DNA from: Clostridiales bacterium
GTDB lineage: Bacteria > Bacillota > Clostridia > Peptostreptococcales > Anaerovoracaceae
Direction: 5' to 3'
Assembly: GCA_012841925.1 (NCBI GenBank)
Contig: DUTT01000017.1
Span: forward strand, 62,001-126,000
Length of the DNA: 64,000 nucleotides
Under the pieces are notes generated by a model. That model was not told the DNA's origin, made no database searches, and saw only the letters and a list, made by a program, of their open reading frames with translations. Shown here in pieces: positions 24,201-32,353 of the stretch (position 1 is its first letter; each line of letters opens with the position of its first letter). The position numbers and the translations under genes were made by a program.

Positions 24201-25547
24201 ATGCAAATTGCAACGATAATAAATGCAGAACACAAAATCCACCCCGGAATCAACTGCCGATCGAAAACGCGCGGCAGTGAAAACAAGCGAAAGAAGGCGC
24301 ACGCTGATGAGACACCCTGGACCTGCCTAAATGAGACAACCGTCGTACTTCTATCCCTGTCGGCCATCCTGCTGGCCGGGTTTCTGCTGACGCGCCTTAC
24401 AAAAATTGCAAAGCTACCCAATGTGACCGGATATATCCTCGCCGGTGTTCTGATTGGCCCGCACGTCCTGAATCTGATTCCGAATCAGATGGTGGAAAAC
24501 ATGTGCTTTATCAGCGACATTGCACTGGCATTCATCGCGTTCGGCGTCGGACGGTTCTTTAAAAGGGAAGCATTCCGGGAAACCGGAGCCGGTGTCTTTA
24601 TCATCACCCTGGCCGAATCGCTGCTGGCCGGTGTGCTCGTAACCCTCCTGATGTGCTATGCCTTCCGATTGGACTGGAGCTTCAGCCTGCTTTTAGGCGC
24701 CATCGCGACGGCGACAGCACCTGCGAGCCTCATGGTCACCATCCGCCAGTACCGGGCTCGCGGAAACTTTGTCAACCTCCTTCTGCAGGTCATCGCCCTG
24801 GACGACGCCGTGTGCCTCGCAGCGTTCAGCCTGGCGGCCGCCTTCGTAAGCGCGAGTTTCGGCAACGGCCTGTCTGCTGCCGAAATCGGCATGCCGCTGC
24901 TGTTCAATCTCGTGGCGCTCGTTCTCGGATTTGTGAGCGGGCTCGTGCTCAGCCGGCTGATGACGCCGAAGAGAAGCGAAGATAATCGCCTGATTGTAAC
25001 GATTGCGCTCCTGCTCGGCATCGCCGGTCTGTGCGCAGCCGTCGACATCTCTCCGCTTCTGTCCTGCATGCTGTTTGGTACAACTTACATCAACCTGACG
25101 AAAGACAGCGACCTCTACAAGCAGGTCGAACGGTTTACGCCTCCCGTTCTTTCCTTGTTCTTTGTCGTATCGGGCATGAATCTGGATCTCAGCGCATTCA
25201 ACACGCTCGGAGTCATAGGGGTCGCATACTTCGTCGTGCGCATCGTCGGGAAATACGCCGGCTCCTATCTCGGTTGCACGCTGGTCGGTGCGCCCGAAAA
25301 TATCCGGCGCTACCTCGGCCTGGCGCTCGTGCCCCAGGCCGGCGTCGCCATCGGTCTGGCATTTCTGGGAAAGCGGATTCTGCCGCCCGATGCGGGAAAC
25401 ATGCTGCTGACAATTATCCTGGCTTCTTCCGTATTATATGAACTCATCGGCCCGTCCAGTGCAAAGCTCGCCCTGATTCTGTCGGAATCCATCAAGACGG
25501 AATCCGCTCCGGCCGCTACAGCCTCTTTGCTGCGCTCCGGTCGATGA
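24201..25547 (+). CDS. Cation:proton antiporter, CPA2 family (KefB/NapA-like)
   Basis: The 448-residue frame encodes about 11-12 membrane helices beginning near residue 46 (VVLLSLSAILLAGFLLTRL) and includes KLPNVTGYILAGVLIGP, typical of the Na+/H+ exchanger superfamily. No RCK/TrkA-N domain follows. The start is uncertain: the ATG at 24201 has no ribosome site and lies only about nine bases after a TATAAT (24187-24192), so it would be leaderless. The first 45 residues are polar and unlike the family. No other in-frame ATG, GTG or TTG exists before the first helix. The gene overlaps the end of nagB by 32 bases. Confidence 0.85.
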   Translation: MQIATIINAEHKIHPGINCRSKTRGSENKRKKAHADETPWTCLNETTVVLLSLSAILLAGFLLTRLTKIAKLPNVTGYILAGVLIGPHVLNLIPNQMVENMCFISDIALAFIAFGVGRFFKREAFRETGAGVFIITLAESLLAGVLVTLLMCYAFRLDWSFSLLLGAIATATAPASLMVTIRQYRARGNFVNLLLQVIALDDAVCLAAFSLAAAFVSASFGNGLSAAEIGMPLLFNLVALVLGFVSGLVLSRLMTPKRSEDNRLIVTIALLLGIAGLCAAVDISPLLSCMLFGTTYINLTKDSDLYKQVERFTPPVLSLFFVVSGMNLDLSAFNTLGVIGVAYFVVRIVGKYAGSYLGCTLVGAPENIRRYLGLALVPQAGVAIGLAFLGKRILPPDAGNMLLTIILASSVLYELIGPSSAKLALILSESIKTESAPAATASLLRSGR

Positions 25548-26241
25548 CGGCTACGACGTTGGGATGCAACTGCAGAATGGACGCGGGAAGACGCGGGCTG
25601 ATCGGGCCCCGCAGCGCACCGTACACGGCATCGATTTTGCTTTCGCCGTTGGCTAAAAACAAAAGCATCTTCGACTGAAGAATCGGCCGGATGCCCATGG
25701 TGATCGCCTCCGTGGGGACGTCCTCTATGGAAGAGAAAAAGCGCGCATTGGCGCGAATCGTACTTTCGTGCAGGGCAATTTTATGCGTATCGGGATAAAA
25801 GCAGTCGCCCGGTTCGTTGAAACCGATGTGTCCGTTGATACCGATGCCTACGACCTGCAGGTCGATCCCTCCGCTGCGTTCGATCTCGGCATCGTAACGC
25901 CTGCAGGCGGCTTCGATATCGCCGGCCATGCCGTCGGGCAGATGGATGTGCTCCGGGCGGACGTTGATGTGGTCGAACAGGTGTTCCTTCATAAAATACG
26001 TATAGCTCTGATCGTTGGACGGATCGAGCCCGCAGTACTCGTCCAGATTGAAGAAACGGGTTTCCGAAAAGTCCAGCTTTCCCTCCCGGTGGGCTTCCAC
26101 CAGGCCTTGATACATTCCGATCGGAGTTGTCCCTGTCGCACAGCCCAGTACACAGGCCGGGTGATTCGAAACGTAGTCTTTGACAATCGAAGCCGCCGTG
26201 CGGCTCATGTCTTCATAATTTTCTTCGATAATAATTCTCAT
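25516..26241 (-). CDS. nagB: Glucosamine-6-phosphate deaminase
   Basis: The 241-residue enzyme shows VLGCATGTTPIGMYQGLV (phosphate loop), FFNLDEYCGLDPSNDQSYTYFM (catalytic Asp), GIGINGHIGFNEPG (catalytic Asp/His region) and ITMGIRPILQSK. It converts GlcN6P to Fru6P and ammonia in amino-sugar use. No nagA or sugar transporter is adjacent. The start is the ATG behind AGGAG. It overlaps the antiporter tail in convergent orientation. Confidence 0.95.
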   Translation of the reverse strand: MRIIIEENYEDMSRTAASIVKDYVSNHPACVLGCATGTTPIGMYQGLVEAHREGKLDFSETRFFNLDEYCGLDPSNDQSYTYFMKEHLFDHINVRPEHIHLPDGMAGDIEAACRRYDAEIERSGGIDLQVVGIGINGHIGFNEPGDCFYPDTHKIALHESTIRANARFFSSIEDVPTEAITMGIRPILQSKMLLFLANGESKIDAVYGALRGPISPRLPASILQLHPNVVAVIDRSAAKRL

Positions 26242-26373
26242 GGGTTTTCTCCTCGCTGTACTTCGCTGGCAGGTTTTACTACGGTAGTGATTTTATCACA
26301 GGTTGCAGGTCGGATAAAGTCCTATGACCCGTTTGAAAGCAAAAAATTTACAAACCGGCCAGTTACGTACTGC

Positions 26374-26402
26374 TTGAACTGTGTTCATATAATGGATATA
26401 AT
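26374..26402 (+). promoter_or_regulatory. Promoter of the liv operon
   Basis: TTGAAC (26374-26379), a 17-base spacer and TATAAT (26397-26402) form a strong promoter 67 bases before the livK start. A TGAAC-TGT-GTTCA dyad (26375-26387) overlies the -35 box and could be an operator. Confidence 0.75.
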
Positions 26403-26469
26403 GATGTTCATCAACAATCCGTGAAGATTCTAACCGCTTCCGGATGTAACGAAACGGAGGAATACGCTT

Positions 26470-27639
26470 ATGAGAAAAATTATCGCATCCCTGTTGGTCG
26501 TTCTTCTGCTGCTTGCAAGCCTCGCCGGCTGCGGCGGAGGCGGAGGCGCCACCACGGAAAACATCATCAAAGTCGGTGTGTTTGAGCCTGTCACAGGCGA
26601 GAACGGAGGCGGCGGGTTCCAGGAAGTCCTGGGCATCCGCTATGCGAACACCATCTATCCAACCGTAGAAATCGACGGGGAGACCTACACGATTCAGCTG
26701 GTCGAAGTGGACAATAAGTCCGACAAGACCGAAGCGGTCACAGCCGCACAGAGACTGATCAGCGAAGGCGTATCGGTCGTCATCGGCTCCTACGGCTCCG
26801 GCGTATCCATCGCAGCCGGCGACATCTTCGCAGAAGGGAAAGTACCGGCCGTCGGCGCTTCCTGCACGAACCCGCAGGTCACAGCCGGCAACGACTATTA
26901 CTTCCGCGTGTGCTTCCTGGATCCGTTCCAGGGCACGGTCATGGCCAACTATGCCATCCAGAACGGCGCAAAAACCGCTGCGGTCATCACGCAGCTCGGC
27001 GATGACTATTCGTCCGGTCTCGGCGCGTTCTTCGTCCAGGCGTTCAACCGGCTGGGCGGCGAAGGTTCGGTCGTCTCCGAACAGCAGTTCCAGACGAATC
27101 AGACCGATTTTAAGGCCATCCTCACCAATATCAAAGCGCTGAATCCCGACGTCATCTTCGCACCGTCATCCATCACAACGGCACCGCTGATCATCAAGCA
27201 GGCCCGCGAGCTGGGTCTCACCTGCCCCATCATGGGCGGCGACACCTGGGAGAATGCGACCATCATCGAAAATGCAGGTGCTGATGCCGAAGGCATCGTC
27301 CTGTCGACCTTCTTCGACGAAGAAGAGCCGGCCACGGACGAAGCGGCCTCCTTCATCGCAGGATTCAAAGAATATCTCGTGCAAAATGGCCAGGAAGACA
27401 TCATCCCGGCCGTATCCGCACTGGGCTACGACGCCTACCTCACCGTCCTCGAAGCCATCCGTCAGGCCGGATCCACCGAAGGAACCGCCATCCGCGACGC
27501 GCTGGTCGGGGTCGAGGTCGTCGGCGTTACGGGCGCTATCTCGTTTGACGAAATCGGCGATGCCGACAAAGACATGGCGTTCATCAAAACCGTCGAAAAC
27601 GGCAAATTCAAGTTCCTGATGACCGTTTCCGTCGAATAA
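26470..27639 (+). CDS. livK: Branched-chain amino acid ABC transporter substrate-binding lipoprotein
   Basis: The 389-residue protein has a lipoprotein signal with lipobox LAGC (Cys21) followed by a glycine linker. The body is a type I periplasmic-binding fold of the LivJ/LivK family (IIKVGVFEPVTGENGGGG, VIGSYGSGVSIAAGDIFAE, VPAVGASCTNPQVT, ALNPDVIFAPSSITTAPLIIKQARELG). It captures the substrate outside the membrane for LivHMGF. A GGAGG site precedes the ATG. Substrates of this family include Leu/Ile/Val but also amides and urea, so the ligand is not certain. Confidence 0.92.
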   Translation: MRKIIASLLVVLLLLASLAGCGGGGGATTENIIKVGVFEPVTGENGGGGFQEVLGIRYANTIYPTVEIDGETYTIQLVEVDNKSDKTEAVTAAQRLISEGVSVVIGSYGSGVSIAAGDIFAEGKVPAVGASCTNPQVTAGNDYYFRVCFLDPFQGTVMANYAIQNGAKTAAVITQLGDDYSSGLGAFFVQAFNRLGGEGSVVSEQQFQTNQTDFKAILTNIKALNPDVIFAPSSITTAPLIIKQARELGLTCPIMGGDTWENATIIENAGADAEGIVLSTFFDEEEPATDEAASFIAGFKEYLVQNGQEDIIPAVSALGYDAYLTVLEAIRQAGSTEGTAIRDALVGVEVVGVTGAISFDEIGDADKDMAFIKTVENGKFKFLMTVSVE

Positions 27640-27722
27640 TCCGTCTAACGAACCGGGCGGGGGCCGACGCTCCCGCCCATTTCTTGTAACTGACAGAAAG
27701 CAACACGGTAAAGGAGAACCCC

Positions 27723-28604
27723 ATGAGCAGCACGATCCTGTTGCAGCACACGCTGACAGGCATCTCACTGGGCGGTGCATATGCGCTGATCGCCATCGGA
27801 TACACCATGGTATACGGCATTCTTCGGCTCATCAATTTTGCACACGGCGACATCTTTATGATGGCGGGCTACTTTATGATCTTCGCGATGGCCTCCATGC
27901 CCTGGTTTATCGCTATTCCGCTCGTCATGATCCTCACGGTTATGCTCGGCATCGCCGTCGAGCAGGTCGCCTACAAACCGCTGCGCAGCGCGCCGAGGAT
28001 GTCGATCATGATATCCGCCATCGGCGTATCCTATCTGCTGCAAAACCTGGCGACGTACCTGTTTACAGCGCTGCCGCGGGGGTACCCTGAAATCCCTTAC
28101 CTGAAAAAAATACTGCACATCGGCGATGTATCCGCCTCGCTTGTCACAATCATTACGCCGTTTTTAACCGTTGCGCTGACGTTCCTGCTCATCGCGCTTA
28201 TCAACCACACCAAGCTGGGTATGGCCATGCGCGCTGTGTCGAGGGACTATGAAACGTCGCAGCTGATGGGCATCAAAATCAACCGGGTAATCAGCGCAAC
28301 GTTCGCCATCGGTTCGCTTCTGGCCTTCATCGGTTCGCTGCTGTACTTTACAGATCGCATGACGGTATTCCCGTTCAGCGGGACACTTCCCGGCTTGAAG
28401 TGCTTCGTCGCTGCCGTGCTCGGCGGGATCGGAAGCATCCCGGGGGCCGTCGTCGGCGGATTCATCCTCGGCATCGGCGAAACCGTGCTCGTCGCCATGG
28501 GTTACTCGACGTTCAGCGATGCGTTTACGTTCGCCATTCTCATCGTGATGCTTTTGTTCCGGCCGACAGGTCTTTTCGGAGAGAAGGTGACGGATAAGGT
28601 ATGA
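27723..28604 (+). CDS. livH: Branched-chain amino acid ABC transporter permease LivH
   Basis: The 293-residue permease has about eight membrane helices and the LivH features GGAYALIAIGYTMVYGILRLINFAHGDIFM near the N-terminus and GGIGSIPGAVVGGFILGIGET near the C-terminus. It pairs with LivM to form the channel. An AAGGAG site lies before the ATG, and the end overlaps livM by four bases. Confidence 0.93.
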   Translation: MSSTILLQHTLTGISLGGAYALIAIGYTMVYGILRLINFAHGDIFMMAGYFMIFAMASMPWFIAIPLVMILTVMLGIAVEQVAYKPLRSAPRMSIMISAIGVSYLLQNLATYLFTALPRGYPEIPYLKKILHIGDVSASLVTIITPFLTVALTFLLIALINHTKLGMAMRAVSRDYETSQLMGIKINRVISATFAIGSLLAFIGSLLYFTDRMTVFPFSGTLPGLKCFVAAVLGGIGSIPGAVVGGFILGIGETVLVAMGYSTFSDAFTFAILIVMLLFRPTGLFGEKVTDKV

Positions 28605-29707
28605 AGACGCTGGATAAAAAGATTACATATCTGTTATCGGCAGGACTGCTGGCAGCGGCCATCATGGTCCTTCTGTACATGGATCATAACCGCACCACGT
28701 ACAACTACTCCCTGTCCATCCTGCAGCGCAGCGCCATCTATGCCGTTGCGGCCGTCGCCATGAATCTGCTGACCGGGTTCACCGGTCTGTTCTCGCTCGG
28801 GCAGGCCGGCTTTATGGCCATCGGCGCCTATACGGTCGCCATCCTGACGATTCCCGTCGCACAGCGCCCGTCGGTGTACTACATCAGCGGGATTGCCGAA
28901 CCTCTGGCGCAGGCGACCGCTCCGCTGTGGGCCGCCCTGCTGCTCGGAGGCCTGTTCGCCGCGCTGCTGGGATTCTTTATCGGCTACCCCGTCCTGCGCC
29001 TCAAAAGCGATTACCTGGCAATCGCGACGCTGGGGTTTTCCGAAATCATCCGCGCGTTCATCGCGGCGCCCATGCTCAACCGCGTCACGAACGGCTCGTA
29101 CGGACTGAAGAGCATTCCGGGATTCCCGTCCACGCTCATGGTATTTTTGATTTCCGGTCTGTGCATCTTTCTGATGGTCCTCGTCATACGATCTTCGTAC
29201 GGCCGCGCATTCCAGGCGATCCGCGAAGACGAAATCGCAGCGGAATCCATGGGAATCGGCCTGTTTAAGCACAAGCAGATGGCGTTTGTCATCAGTTGCT
29301 TTTTTACAGGCATCAGCGGAGGCATGCTCGCTGTCTTTATGCGGTCCATCGACTCCAAGACCTTCCAGATCGGTCTGACCTACGATATTCTTCTGATCGT
29401 CGTCCTCGGCGGTATCGGCAGCATCACCGGCAGCGTGCTGGGTTCGTTTCTCATGACCGCCGGCCGGGAGTGGCTGCGCTTCTTCGATAATCCGCTGACG
29501 ATTGCAGGCGTTCAGGTACCGCTGTTCCGCACCGGCTTTCGCATGGTCATCTTCTCGCTGATCCTCATGGCCGTCGTGCTGTATTACCGCAAAGGCCTGA
29601 TGGGAACCAAAGAGTTCTCGTGGAACGGAATCTACGCGTTCCTGCAGCGCCTCGGGCAGAAACGAAGCAAGACGCGGCCCGGGAAGGAGGGCGGGAACGA
29701 TGAGTGA
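28601..29707 (+). CDS. livM: Branched-chain amino acid ABC transporter permease LivM
   Basis: The 368-residue permease includes AVAAVAMNLLTGFTGLFSLGQAGFMAIGAY and the conserved VLGGIGSITGSVLGSFLMT near the C-terminus. It forms the heterodimeric pore with LivH. It overlaps livH by four bases and livG by eight, which points to coupled translation. Confidence 0.93.
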   Translation: MKTLDKKITYLLSAGLLAAAIMVLLYMDHNRTTYNYSLSILQRSAIYAVAAVAMNLLTGFTGLFSLGQAGFMAIGAYTVAILTIPVAQRPSVYYISGIAEPLAQATAPLWAALLLGGLFAALLGFFIGYPVLRLKSDYLAIATLGFSEIIRAFIAAPMLNRVTNGSYGLKSIPGFPSTLMVFLISGLCIFLMVLVIRSSYGRAFQAIREDEIAAESMGIGLFKHKQMAFVISCFFTGISGGMLAVFMRSIDSKTFQIGLTYDILLIVVLGGIGSITGSVLGSFLMTAGREWLRFFDNPLTIAGVQVPLFRTGFRMVIFSLILMAVVLYYRKGLMGTKEFSWNGIYAFLQRLGQKRSKTRPGKEGGNDE

Positions 29708-30542
29708 AACCGTACTGAAACTGAACCGGATTACGATGCAGTTTGGCGGACTCATGGCCGTCAACGATTTTTCCATGGACGTCAACCGCGGAGAAGTCGT
29801 CGCGATCATCGGCCCGAACGGCGCCGGAAAGACAACTGCCTTCAATGTGATTACAGGTGTGTACGCCCCGACAAACGGGTCTGTGGATTTTTGCGGCGAG
29901 ACGATCATCAGCAACCGCCCGCAGGGCAAAATGCGCAAGCTGTACGCAGGCGATGCGGACAGCATCTGCGACCGGGTCGTCCGAAAAACGCCGGACCGGA
30001 TCACGAAGCTTGGAATTGCGCGCACATTTCAGAATATCCGCCTCTTCAAAAGCCTGACGGTGTTCGAAAACGTGCTGATCGCCAAGCATATGAACATCAA
30101 GGCCAATCTGTTTTCGGCTGCCTTTATGCTCAACCGGCACGAAGAGCATCGCATGCGGCAGGAGACCGCTCAACTGTTGGAGATTTTAGAGCTTGCCGAT
30201 GTCGCAGACGAAGTGGCCAGCTCCCTCCCCTACGGCAAACAGCGCCGCCTCGAAATTGCGCGCGCGATTGCCACCGGACCGGAACTCCTGCTCTTAGACG
30301 AGCCGGCGGCCGGGATGAACCCCCAGGAAACAAACGACCTGATTCATTTGATCCACAGGCTCAAGCAAGACTTTCAGCTGACGGTACTCATGATCGAGCA
30401 CCACATGAATCTCGTTATGGAAATCTCCGACCGGATTTATGTGCTGGATTTCGGGCGGCTCATCGCTTCCGGCACGCCGGATCACATACAAAACGACAAG
30501 CGCGTTATCGACGCGTATCTGGGGGTGGCAGAGGATGAGTAA
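29700..30542 (+). CDS. livG: Branched-chain amino acid ABC transporter ATP-binding protein LivG
   Basis: The 280-residue ATPase has Walker A GPNGAGKTTAFN, LGIARTFQNIRLFKSLTVFENVLIA, a signature region SLPYGKQRRLEIARAIA, Walker B LLLDEPAAGMNPQE and the LivG-type IEHHMNLVMEISDRIYVLDFG. An insert between Walker A and the Q-loop (about 65-95, GKMRKLYAGDADS) is longer than in most LivG proteins. It powers uptake with LivF. Confidence 0.93.
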   Translation: MSETVLKLNRITMQFGGLMAVNDFSMDVNRGEVVAIIGPNGAGKTTAFNVITGVYAPTNGSVDFCGETIISNRPQGKMRKLYAGDADSICDRVVRKTPDRITKLGIARTFQNIRLFKSLTVFENVLIAKHMNIKANLFSAAFMLNRHEEHRMRQETAQLLEILELADVADEVASSLPYGKQRRLEIARAIATGPELLLLDEPAAGMNPQETNDLIHLIHRLKQDFQLTVLMIEHHMNLVMEISDRIYVLDFGRLIASGTPDHIQNDKRVIDAYLGVAEDE

Positions 30543-31257
30543 CGAGCGGCTTCTCACGATTGAAGATCTTCGGGTGGACTACGGCGGCATTCACGCCGTT
30601 AAAGGAATCTCCATCGACGTGCCGAAGGACCGGATCATAACGCTGATCGGATCCAACGGCGCCGGCAAGAGCACGACGCTGCGCACGATTGCAGGGGTCG
30701 TAAAAGCTACGTCCGGGTCCATCTGCTTTGAGGGAAATGAACTGATCGGGAAAACTCCCGACGAAATCGTGTCGATGGGCATCACGCTGGTGCCGGAAGG
30801 CCGTCGCGTGTTTGAGAATCTGACCGTTCTCGAAAACTTAAAAATCGGTGCCTTTATCCATAAGTACAAGTTAGATGATGACCTGGAGCGCGTATACCAC
30901 CTGTTTCCCAGGCTGCGCGAGCGCGCCTGGCAGCTGGCCGGCACGCTGTCCGGCGGCGAGCAGCAGATGCTGGCGGTCGGCAGAGCGCTCATGAGCCGAC
31001 CCAAACTCCTGATGATGGACGAGCCGTCGCTGGGGCTTGCACCTTTAATCGTTAAAGATATCTTCGACATCATCCGGACCGTCAACCGCGAGGGCATCAC
31101 CGTTCTTCTCGTGGAACAAAACGCCAACCAGGCGTTGAAAATCGCAGACTACGCCTACGTTCTGGAGACGGGCGACATCTCGATGCAGGGCAGCGGCAAT
31201 GAGCTGCTGGCCGATGAGCGCATCCGCGAAGCGTATCTGGGTAAAAGGAAAGAATGA
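30535..31257 (+). CDS. livF: Branched-chain amino acid ABC transporter ATP-binding protein LivF
   Basis: The start is the ATG of MSNERLLTIEDLRVDYGG, which overlaps livG by eight bases; the longer frame upstream is a shadow. The 240-residue ATPase has Walker A GSNGAGKSTTLRTIAG, VPEGRRVFENLTVLENL, signature LSGGEQQMLAVGRALM, Walker B LLMMDEPSLGLAP and VEQNANQALKIADYAYVLETG. It ends the operon just before a hairpin terminator. Confidence 0.94.
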   Translation: MSNERLLTIEDLRVDYGGIHAVKGISIDVPKDRIITLIGSNGAGKSTTLRTIAGVVKATSGSICFEGNELIGKTPDEIVSMGITLVPEGRRVFENLTVLENLKIGAFIHKYKLDDDLERVYHLFPRLRERAWQLAGTLSGGEQQMLAVGRALMSRPKLLMMDEPSLGLAPLIVKDIFDIIRTVNREGITVLLVEQNANQALKIADYAYVLETGDISMQGSGNELLADERIREAYLGKRKE

Positions 31258-31267
31258 ATACTCAAAA

Positions 31268-31331
31268 GACTAAAAGAGCGATACCGTAAAGACTAAAAGA
31301 GCGATACCGTCAAAATCGATATCGCTCTTTT
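31268..31331. terminator. Terminator between livF and the convergent selenoprotein gene, with a duplicated arm
   Basis: AAAAGAGCGATA (31295-31306) pairs with TATCGCTCTTTT (31320-31331) and is followed by Ts, giving a strong plus-strand terminator; on the minus strand the flanking A-run makes it work the other way too. A 20-base copy of the left arm region is present twice (31268-31287 and 31291-31310), so either copy could pair with the right arm. Confidence 0.85.
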
Positions 31332-31332
31332 T

Positions 31333-31449
31333 TTACTTTACGAAGAAATGTTTAACCAGATAGGCAATCCCGAATCCTGCTCCCAGCACGATATAAATCA
31401 GAAGTCAGGGAGGGCAGCTGCCTAAAAACGATTTTATTACCTCTTTCAT
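31333..31449 (-). CDS. Candidate small membrane selenoprotein with CPP-U motif (in-frame UGA)
   Basis: A minus-strand frame starts at ATG 31447-31449 behind AGGGGG (31455-31460) and ends at TAA 31333-31335. It is interrupted only by TGA at 31405-31407. Read as selenocysteine, it gives 38 residues: MKEVIKSFLGSCPP-U, then a membrane helix (LLIYIVLGAGFGIAYLV) and a short KHFFVK tail. The CPP-U motif resembles the CxxU/CxxC redox motif. Twenty bases after the UGA a 19-base stem-loop has a GGG loop, as expected of a bacterial SECIS. I do not know this family. The alternative is a pseudogene of a Cys/Trp codon form, but the frame after the UGA is open, ends neatly and encodes a clean helix. It follows purC by 71 bases. 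Confidence 0.65.
31374..31392 (-). promoter_or_regulatory. SECIS-like hairpin downstream of the in-frame UGA
   Basis: The minus-strand RNA AUCGUGCUGGGAGCAGGAU folds into an AUC/GAU and UGCU/AGCA stem with a single G-G mismatch and a GGG apical loop. The loop begins 21 bases after the UGA. Bacterial SECIS elements, the SelB-binding signals, are short stem-loops at this distance with at least one apical G. Confidence 0.6.
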
Positions 31450-31520
31450 GAAATCCCCCTCTCACATGTAAGGTGCGTTCGTATCGCACTCTACTCTGCA
31501 GTCGAAGCGCGGTCCAGGTC

Positions 31521-32207
31521 CTACCCCTGGAGAATCCGCTCCGCCAGTGCGAGCGGATCCACGGCTTTCTCCCCGTCGAATGCGCGCATGTTGCCGCCCG
31601 AGATTTCGTCGATCAGGCCGATGTGTCCATCCGCCCCCAGACGTCCGAATTCAAACTTGATATCGTAGAGCTCCAGGCCCTTTTCTTCGAGCTTTCCGGC
31701 CACGATATCGCCGATGTCGCGCGCCAGGCCGACCAGGATATCGTACTCGCCCCGGGTCATGATCCCGAGCAGCTCAAGCGCATCCGACGTGATGAGCGGG
31801 TCGCTTCTCCCGTCGTCCTTGAGCGTCACTTCCACATATCCGTCCAGGGGTGCTCCCTCTTCGACGTACATGCCGTACCGCCTGTAAAAGCTCCCCACCG
31901 CGCGATAGCGCACGATCACTTCCACGCCGTTTCCGAACACCTGCGCCGGCATCACCGTCATCGTTCCCCTGTCGATGTCCGCACTCAGGTAGTGCGTCGG
32001 TATGCCCGCCCGCGCAATCTCTTCAAAGAAAAACTTCGTCAGGCGCAAACCCGCCTGCCCGGCCCCCTGCATGGTCATGCCGACCGCATTGGCCCCCGGA
32101 TCGAACACGCCGTCCGCCCCCGTCACGTCGTCCTTAAACTGCAGCACAACGTTTCCTTCTGCATTGAGATACACATCTTTTGTTTTCCCGGTACGGATTT
32201 TTTGCAT
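31521..32207 (-). CDS. purC: Phosphoribosylaminoimidazole-succinocarboxamide synthase
   Basis: The 228-residue SAICAR synthetase shows IRTGKTKDVYL (nucleotide loop), LRLTKFFFEEIARAGIPTHYL, EVIVRYRAVGSFYRRYG, a TLKDDGRSDPLIT substrate region and LYDIKFEFGRLG. It joins aspartate to CAIR in purine synthesis. No other pur genes are adjacent. It has its own promoter. Confidence 0.95.
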   Translation of the reverse strand: MQKIRTGKTKDVYLNAEGNVVLQFKDDVTGADGVFDPGANAVGMTMQGAGQAGLRLTKFFFEEIARAGIPTHYLSADIDRGTMTVMPAQVFGNGVEVIVRYRAVGSFYRRYGMYVEEGAPLDGYVEVTLKDDGRSDPLITSDALELLGIMTRGEYDILVGLARDIGDIVAGKLEEKGLELYDIKFEFGRLGADGHIGLIDEISGGNMRAFDGEKAVDPLALAERILQG

Positions 32208-32289
32208 CGTTTACGGCTCCTCGCACAAGGGCATGCGGTACATATGGCGGAAAATCGCACAGCGCAGAGTCCCGCCGGCGGATAGCATC

Positions 32290-32318
32290 AGTATAATGGA
32301 TACAGCAAAAAAAGACAA
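32290..32318 (-). promoter_or_regulatory. Promoter of purC
   Basis: TTGTCT (32313-32318), a 17-base spacer and TATACT (32290-32295) lie on the minus strand about 83 bases before the purC ATG. The leader shows no recognisable purine riboswitch. Confidence 0.6.
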
Positions 32319-32353
32319 AGCGATTGTGCGCTTGTTACACAAAGCGCCTGATC

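Noticed and set aside
24307..24330. Seven-codon leader peptide gene (MRHPGPA) before the antiporter
   Set aside because: It has a plausible ribosome site but overlaps the antiporter frame and may simply reflect an indel; mentioned only as a finding.
26375..26387. SOS box at the liv promoter (GAAC and GTTC halves)
   Set aside because: The halves are separated by three bases instead of four and the operon has no DNA-damage role.
28634..30025. Minus-strand open frame of 463 codons opposite livM and livG
   Set aside because: Antisense shadow across two overlapping genes; no recognisable domain.
31333..31449. Plain pseudogene with a premature stop
   Set aside because: Considered first, but the ribosome site, CPP-U context, intact helix after the UGA and a SECIS-like hairpin at the right distance favour recoding; kept as a candidate.
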